Notes under the pieces: generated by a model | What the model saw: the letters and a program-made list of their open reading frames with translations, nothing else | Database searches by the model: none | Told to the model about the DNA's origin: nothing | DNA from: JBGOTP01 sp963717075 | GTDB taxonomy: Bacteria; Acidobacteriota; Vicinamibacteria; Vicinamibacterales; CAVVIG01 | Length of the DNA: 64,000 nt | NCBI GenBank assembly: GCA_963717075.1 | Contig: CAVQVI010000027.1 | Span: 62,001 to 126,000 of the forward strand | Reading direction: 5' to 3' | Shown here: in pieces, positions 59,010 to 64,000 of the stretch | How the letters are laid out: the number at the start of each line of letters is the position of its first letter | How positions within the stretch are numbered: the first letter of the stretch is position 1 | Made by a program: the position numbers and the translations under genes

Positions 59010-60599
59010 TTGACCGCTCGCGGCACAGACTACGCGCTGGCAGTCGCTTCTGGCGTCCTGTTGGCACTCAGCTTTCCCACCTTTGGGCACCCAGCCTGCG
59101 CCTGGATCGCGCTGACGCCGCTGATGGTAGCGTTGCAGCGCGGAGCGCTCGCGCGCGCGTTTGCGCTGGGTGCCATCGCCGGAGGCGTGTACTTCGCCGG
59201 TACGATCTACTGGACGTCCCGCGTAATGGTCATGTACGGGGGCCTCGCGCCGTGGGTGGCCGTGCCGGTGAACGTCGCGCTTGTCGCCCTACTCGCACTG
59301 TTTCCCGCGCTCTTCGCCGTTGTGCTTCGAAGCCTGGTGGCGGCGCACGGTTCGCGGGCGCTGCTCGCTGCGCCGTTCGTGTGGGTGGCGAGCGAGCTGG
59401 CCCGATCGCATCTCTTCACCGGTTTCCCATGGGTGCTGCTCGGCTACAGTCAGCTCCCGGTCATTCCGGTGGCGCAATTTGCGAGCGTGTTCGGCGTGTA
59501 CGGATTGAGCGCGCTGATTGCGGGCGTCAGCGCCGCAGCGGCGAATGCCGCGGTCGGGCATCGTGGCACCGAAGGTCCGGTACGCCAGGCTCAGGCCGGA
59601 CGTTACACGCACTACCGGAGCAGCCTTCGCCGTCTCGGCCGCCACGCCCCGCTCGCGGCGATGGTCGTTTTCGTGTTCGCCGTCGCCGCGTGGGGCAGCC
59701 TCCGTCTTGCGCGCGCTGAATTGACGCGGGCTGGCGATCCGGTGAGGGTCGGACTGATCCAGGGCAATGTCGATCAGGCGGAAAAATGGAACGTCGCGAG
59801 GGCGACGGCCATTTTCGACGACCATCTCCGCCTGACCCGCGAGGCCATCGGTCAAGGCGCGGAGGTGGTGATCTGGCCCGAGTCGTCCACGCCGTTCTTC
59901 TTCGAGGAGGACCGTGCTGACGCCGATCGTATTCGCACGCTGGCCCAGCAAGCGCACGTGCCGATTGTGCTTGGAAGCAATCAGATGGAGCGAGGCACGC
60001 CCAACAAGTACTTCAACGCGGCATTCCTCGTGCGCGCGGACGGCTCCACGGGCGGCGTCTATCGCAAGATGCATCTCGTGCCGTTCGGTGAATACGTGCC
60101 TCTGAAGAAGGTTTTCTTCTTTGTCGGCAGGCTCGTCGAAGCCGTTTCCGACTTCTCGCCAGGCGAGTCGCCCGTGCTGCTGCCCATCAATGGCCATCTG
60201 GCGAGCGCCTCGATCTGTTACGAGATCGTCTATCCCGATCTCGTGCGCCGCTTCGTCCGCGAGGGGAGCGAACTGCTCGTCACCATCACCAACGATGCGT
60301 GGTTCGGTCGGTCATCAGCGCCGTATCAGCATTTTGAAATGGCGTCGATGCGGGCCATCGAAGAGGGGCGCTACCTGGTCCGCGCCGCCAACACCGGCAT
60401 CAGCGGCATCGTTGATCCCTATGGACGTGCCCAGGTACAAAGCGCAATCTTCGAATCGGCCGTGATCGTGGGTGATGCCCGCTTTCTGCGCGTCTCCACG
60501 GTTTACGCGCAGGTCGGCGATCTGTTCGCGTACTTCTCGGCGGCAATCTCCCTCGTGTTGCTGTTACAATCGCGCATATGGCGACTGTCGACGACCTGA
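59010..60599 (+). CDS. lnt: Apolipoprotein N-acyltransferase
   Basis: A 529-residue protein. Several membrane helices are followed by a nitrilase domain with catalytic Glu (VIWPESSTPFFFEED), Lys (YRKMHLVPFGEYVPLKK) and Cys (ASICYEIVYPDLVRRF). It adds the third acyl chain to lipoproteins at the inner membrane. TTG start. Residues about 187-205 (HRGTEGPVRQAQAGRYTHYRSSLRR) form an unusually long basic loop that partly matches the repeat family. The end overlaps the prfB start by 22 nt. Confidence 0.95.
   Translation: MTARGTDYALAVASGVLLALSFPTFGHPACAWIALTPLMVALQRGALARAFALGAIAGGVYFAGTIYWTSRVMVMYGGLAPWVAVPVNVALVALLALFPALFAVVLRSLVAAHGSRALLAAPFVWVASELARSHLFTGFPWVLLGYSQLPVIPVAQFASVFGVYGLSALIAGVSAAAANAAVGHRGTEGPVRQAQAGRYTHYRSSLRRLGRHAPLAAMVVFVFAVAAWGSLRLARAELTRAGDPVRVGLIQGNVDQAEKWNVARATAIFDDHLRLTREAIGQGAEVVIWPESSTPFFFEEDRADADRIRTLAQQAHVPIVLGSNQMERGTPNKYFNAAFLVRADGSTGGVYRKMHLVPFGEYVPLKKVFFFVGRLVEAVSDFSPGESPVLLPINGHLASASICYEIVYPDLVRRFVREGSELLVTITNDAWFGRSSAPYQHFEMASMRAIEEGRYLVRAANTGISGIVDPYGRAQVQSAIFESAVIVGDARFLRVSTVYAQVGDLFAYFSAAISLVLLLQSRIWRLSTT
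60565..60570 (+). promoter_or_regulatory. TANNNT -10 box of prfB
   Basis: TACAAT, its first T 13 nt before the ATG at 60578, inside the 3' end of lnt. It suggests an independent leaderless promoter. Confidence 0.5.
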
Positions 60600-61718
60600 A
60601 ACGACGTTACGAAGACCTGAGGAAACGAGCCGGAGACCTTCGGAGTTATCTTTGAAGCCGCACGACCGGACGACGAACTGACCCGCCTCGAGGCGCGCAC
60701 TGCCGCGCCGGATTTCTGGAAAGACCAGGCTGAAGCGCAACGCATCTTGCAGCGTCGCCGCCGGCTCGAGCAGGATCGCGATCTCTCCTTGTCGCTCAAG
60801 AAACGGATCGACGACCTCGCCGTGCTCGTGGAGTGGGCCGAGGCCGGCGAGCCCGTGGACGCGGAGTTCACCGAGAGCCTGGATAAGCTCGATGGGGAAG
60901 TCCAGGCCGGCGAGATCAAGAAGATGCTGGGCGGTGAGCACGACCGCCGGAATGCCATCCTTGCGATTCACCCCGGTGCCGGTGGGACGGAATCGCAGGA
61001 CTGGGCCGAAATGCTCCTGCGCATGTACCAGCGGTGGATCGAACGGCGCGGCTTCAAGAGCGAGATGGTCGACTATCAGCCCGGCGACATCGCGGGACTC
61101 AAGAGCGCGACGCTGACGGTCGCCGGCGACTACGCGTACGGGCTGCTCGCTGCTGAAGCCGGTGTCCATCGTCTCGTGCGGATCTCGCCGTTCGATTCGG
61201 CGGCCCGCCGGCACACGTCGTTCGCGTCGGTGTACGTCTGGCCGGAACTGCCGGAGGATGTCGACATCGAGATCGACGACAAGGATCTCCGGATCGATAC
61301 CTTCCGCTCGAGTGGAGCCGGCGGGCAGCATGTCAACGTCACCGACTCGGCAGTGCGGCTCACGCACATTCCGACCGGGATGGTCGTCTCCTGCCAGAAC
61401 GAGCGATCACAGCATCGCAACCGCGATTCGGCCATGAAGGTCCTGAAAGCGCGGTTGTTCGATCTCAAAATGAAAGAGCAGCAGGCGAAGCTCGCGCAAA
61501 TCAGCGGCGCCAAGCGGGAGATCGCGTTCGGGAGTCAGATTCGGAGCTATGTCCTCCACCCATACCAGATGGTCAAAGATCATCGAACCAGGGAGCAGAT
61601 CGGCGATGTCAATCGCGTGCTCGACGGCGACCTTGACGATCTCATCAAGAACTTCCTGATGAAGAAGGCAAGCGGCACGCTCGGTGAGCCGGCGGCGGAC
61701 GACGAGATTGGTGATTGA
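60578..61718 (+). CDS. prfB: Peptide chain release factor 2 with programmed +1 frameshift
   Basis: The first frame encodes 25 residues (MATVDDLKRRYEDLRKRAGDLRSYL) and meets TGA at 60653-60655. A +1 shift at CTT (650-652) continues as EAARPDDELTRLEARTAAPDFWKDQ for about 354 more residues. The local sequence CGGAGTTATCTTTGA holds an internal Shine-Dalgarno-like stretch just before CTTTGA, the classical RF2 autoregulatory site. The body has SSGAGGQHVNVTDSAVRLTHIPTG with the GGQ peptidyl-hydrolysis motif. It terminates at UGA and UAA. It overlaps lnt and is followed by murJ with a 4-nt overlap. Confidence 0.96.
60638..60656 (+). promoter_or_regulatory. Recoding site of prfB
   Basis: Internal GGAG-type sequence, slippery CTT codon at 60650-60652 and in-frame TGA at 60653-60655. 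It senses RF2 level by slow termination at TGA. Confidence 0.9.
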
Positions 61719-63271
61719 CGAACAAGGCCTTCTTCGTCGCCGCCGGCATTTTTCTGAGCCGCCTGGCCGGTCTGGTCCGGTTGCGCACGTTCGCCCACTA
61801 CTTCGGCCTGCAGTCGGACGCGGCCGATGCCTTCAACGCCGCGTTCCGGATCCCGAACCTTCTGCAGAATCTCTTCGGAGAGGGTGCGCTCTCCGCGTCC
61901 TTTATTCCCGTGTACGCAGCGCTCGTCGCGCGCGGTGAGCGGCGCGAGGCCGATCGTGTGGCGGGCGCCGTTGGCGCACTGCTCGGCTTGCTGGTGTCGC
62001 TGCTGGTCGTGGCTGGAATGTTCGCCACGCCGTGGCTGACTGCGCTCATCGCACCAGGTTTCGGCGGGGAGAAACGTGCGCTGACCATCGTGCTCGTTCG
62101 GATTCTCTTTCCAGGTGCGGGGCTTCTGGTGCTCTCGGCCTGGTGCCTCGGGGTCCTGAATAGCCATCACCAGTTCCTGCTCTCCTATGCGGCGCCCGTG
62201 ATGTGGAATGCCGCGATGGTTGGCACGCTGCTCGTGTTCGGACGCGGCTCGACATTGCCGGAACTGGCGGTCCTGCTGGCGTGGGGATCCGTCGTTGGCA
62301 GCGCGCTGCAGTTCGCCGTGCAGGTGCCGGCCGTCCTGCGCGTCGCGCCTGATCTGCGCTTGGTGATCGATCGGTCGCAACACGTGCGAACCGTGATGGG
62401 TAATTTTCTTCCCGCGTTTGTGAGTCGGGGCGTGGTGCAGATAAGCGCGTACGTTGATGCACTGCTGGCCAGCTTGCTTCCCACGGGGGCCGTCACGGGA
62501 TTGGCAAACGCCCAACTTCTGTACACACTTCCCATCAGTCTGTTCGGCATGTCGATTGCCGCGGCCGAGTTGCCGGCCATGGCCGGGGAGGCTCAGACCG
62601 GGGAGGACGGACACGACGCGCTCCGGCAGCGCGTTGATGCTGGACTCCGGCAGATGGCCTACTTCGTCGTGCCGTCGGCGATGGCGTTTCTCGCGTTGGG
62701 CGACGTGGTGGCTGCCGCCCTGCTGCAGACGGGACGCTTCCGTCACGCTGATGCGCTCTACGTATGGGGCATTCTTGCGGGGTCAGCCGTTGGACTCATC
62801 GCCTCGACGAGTGGCCGCCTCTATGCCTCTGTGTACTACGCGTTGCGCGACACGCGGACGCCCTTGCGCTACGCGCTGGTGCGTGTTGCCCTGACGACGG
62901 CGCTCGGCTATGTCTGCGCGATTCCGCTTCCGCGCTGGCTTGGTGTTCCCGCTCTGTGGGGTGCCGCGGGCCTCACAGCTTCGGCGGGCGTTGCGGGCTG
63001 GATCGAAATGTTGATGTTGCGGGGCGCGCTCAATCGACGCATCGGTCGCACGGGGCTGTCGCTCGGCTACGTCGCGAAACTCTGGGCGGCGGCCGCCGTT
63101 GCCGCCGGCGTGGCCTGGAGCGCGAAAACCGCAGCGTCAGCGTCGCTGCACCCCGTGATTCTCGCAGCGCTCGTGATTGGACCATACGTCGCGGTCTATC
63201 TCGGCACGACCGCGCTGTGGCGCATCCCCACGGGAATTGGTGGCCTCAGGCTCAAACGCCCGGGTGCGTAG
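61715..63271 (+). CDS. murJ: Lipid II flippase MurJ (MviN)
   Basis: A 518-residue protein with about 14 membrane helices. ILFLSRLAGLVRLRTFAHYFGLQSDAADAFNAAFRIPNLLQNLFGEGALSASFIPVYAAL is the MviN N-terminal signature with its conserved Arg, Asp and Pro positions. It moves lipid II across the inner membrane for peptidoglycan synthesis. The TTG start overlaps the prfB stop by 4 nt. A REP group follows the stop, then the convergent PBP gene. Confidence 0.95.
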   Translation: MTNKAFFVAAGIFLSRLAGLVRLRTFAHYFGLQSDAADAFNAAFRIPNLLQNLFGEGALSASFIPVYAALVARGERREADRVAGAVGALLGLLVSLLVVAGMFATPWLTALIAPGFGGEKRALTIVLVRILFPGAGLLVLSAWCLGVLNSHHQFLLSYAAPVMWNAAMVGTLLVFGRGSTLPELAVLLAWGSVVGSALQFAVQVPAVLRVAPDLRLVIDRSQHVRTVMGNFLPAFVSRGVVQISAYVDALLASLLPTGAVTGLANAQLLYTLPISLFGMSIAAAELPAMAGEAQTGEDGHDALRQRVDAGLRQMAYFVVPSAMAFLALGDVVAAALLQTGRFRHADALYVWGILAGSAVGLIASTSGRLYASVYYALRDTRTPLRYALVRVALTTALGYVCAIPLPRWLGVPALWGAAGLTASAGVAGWIEMLMLRGALNRRIGRTGLSLGYVAKLWAAAAVAAGVAWSAKTAASASLHPVILAALVIGPYVAVYLGTTALWRIPTGIGGLRLKRPGA

Positions 63272-63284
63272 TGCCTCAGCTTGC

Positions 63285-63370
63285 GCCCGACCTGAAGGTC
63301 GGGCCTACGGCTCCAATAGGTAGGCCCGAGCGGCGGGTCGCTGTCGTCGCCCGACCTTCAGGTCGAACGC
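63285..63370. repeat. REP palindromes between murJ and the PBP gene
   Basis: GCCCGACCTGAAGGTCGGGC with CCTAC, a degenerate middle copy (GGCCCGAGCGGCGGGTCG), and CCCGACCTTCAGGTCGAACG, between convergent genes. Confidence 0.85.
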
Positions 63371-63395
63371 TTCAGAAAACATCGCTCTTCCACCC

Positions 63396-64000
63396 TCAGG
63401 GTTGATGGGCGAACGTATCCGCCCCTGGCTGTGTGCCGGCAATGAACGCCTCTTGGATTCCTCCACCCGCGCTACCAGGCAGCAACGCACCACTCGCTTT
63501 GTCCACCCACAGAAAGACCACGTTTCCCGGCGCCTCGAATTCCGGCGGATGCTCTTTGTCAGGGTGCGCCGCGATGTACGCTTTCATGAAATCCATCCAG
63601 ATGGGGAGCGCGGCCACGGCGCCAGTTTCGTTCGCTCCAATCGGCTTCTTCTCGTCCAGCCCGGTCCAGACTCCGACGGTGATGTTGGGATCGAATCCGA
63701 CGAACCACGCATCGGTATTGTTGTCTACCGTGCCGGTCTTCCCGGCGAGCGGCCAGTTCAGACTCGCGGCCGCTGCGCCAGTGCCGCGCTCGACCACACC
63801 ACGCAGCAGGTTCGTCATGACGAATGCGGTGTCGGCGCGAATCGCATCCACCGACTCGGTGCGGTTCTCCTCCAGCAGGTTCCCCTCGCGGTCCAGGACT
63901 TTGAGCACGCCGAACGGCTTCGCCCGGACGCCCTGATTCGGGAAGACAGAATATGCGCTCGTGATTTCGAGCAGGGTCGCGTCTCCGGCGCCGAGAGCGA
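63396..64000 (-). CDS. C-terminal part of a class A penicillin-binding protein (5' end outside window)
   Basis: 201 residues of the transpeptidase domain. LGAGDATLLEITSAYSVFPNQGVRAKPFGVLKVLDREGNLLEEN, AFVMTNLLRGVVERGTGAAAASLNWPLAGKTGTVDNNTDAWFVGFDPNITVGVWTGLDEKKPIG and the third active-site motif KTGT are typical of PBP1A. The catalytic Ser and the glycosyltransferase domain lie beyond 64000. It builds and cross-links peptidoglycan, and thus works downstream of MurJ encoded next to it. Confidence 0.93.
   Translation of the reverse strand, partial: ALGAGDATLLEITSAYSVFPNQGVRAKPFGVLKVLDREGNLLEENRTESVDAIRADTAFVMTNLLRGVVERGTGAAAASLNWPLAGKTGTVDNNTDAWFVGFDPNITVGVWTGLDEKKPIGANETGAVAALPIWMDFMKAYIAAHPDKEHPPEFEAPGNVVFLWVDKASGALLPGSAGGGIQEAFIAGTQPGADTFAHQP

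Noticed and set aside
60650..60655. prfB as a broken gene
   Set aside because: The stop and +1 shift lie at the known RF2 recoding site with the conserved CTTTGA context.

Overview
The window is high-GC bacterial chromosome with short intergenic gaps. Two adjacent VWFA-related proteins of the Acidobacteria-type family, a BACON-domain protein, a DUF6335-type protein, a split B12-dependent acyl-CoA mutase and many palindromic repeats built on GCCCGACCTGAAGGTCGGGC point to Acidobacteriota, probably the Vicinamibacteria (subdivision 6). That placement is inferred from gene content only. I saw no rRNA, tRNA, CRISPR array, insertion sequence or prophage.

Layout. 1-7.1 kb: the end of an HtrA-type protease gene, a DinB remnant, a cold-shock protein, a minus-strand TolB-like/M28 peptidase pair and a TRAP transporter. 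Almost every long gene here carries several frameshifts, which looks like unpolished sequence. 7.2-13.6 kb: cupin/JmjC oxygenase, Hsp20-DegP, EF-P, a frameshifted membrane protein, Ku and a CDP-alcohol phosphatidyltransferase. 13.6-25.9 kb: housekeeping genes (uvrC, M50 protease, trpS, scpA, scpB, an rluB-type gene, cmk, rpsA, an HU gene, a HIT gene) and an acyl-CoA dehydrogenase. 26-38 kb: FMN-binding protein, second acyl-CoA dehydrogenase, the VWFA pair, a sigma-54 activator, glutamate dehydrogenase and a mutase whose active-site residues fit isobutyryl-CoA mutase. 38-47.5 kb: receiver protein, valS, nadC, birA, coaX, a BACON protein, rsmE and a YkvA-type protein. 47.8-54.6 kb: two glycosyltransferases, an RNA methyltransferase, argS-puuD and a dead mobA. 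54.7-64 kb: V4R-like, TPR and SPOR proteins, a YVTN lipoprotein, lnt, prfB with its programmed frameshift, murJ, and the end of a class A PBP.

Two signals run through the whole window. First, the palindromic repeat family lies not only between genes but in frame inside coding sequence (uvrC, trpS, the TolB-like protein, a hypothetical protein, probably the RNA methyltransferase), and it supplies the stop codons of several genes. This resembles Rickettsia palindromic elements. Second, at least ten genes have a TANNNT box whose first T lies exactly 12 or 13 nt before the start codon with no Shine-Dalgarno sequence between, which is the geometry of leaderless transcripts. It also resolves the gdhA start.

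Functionally, the region serves information processing (S1, EF-P, RF2, ValS, ArgS, TrpS, Cmk), DNA repair and segregation (UvrC, Ku, ScpAB, HU), cofactor synthesis (NadC, BirA, CoaX), envelope biogenesis (Lnt, MurJ, PBP, DegP) and branched-chain acyl-CoA and amino-acid catabolism (two acyl-CoA dehydrogenases, mutase, GdhA).
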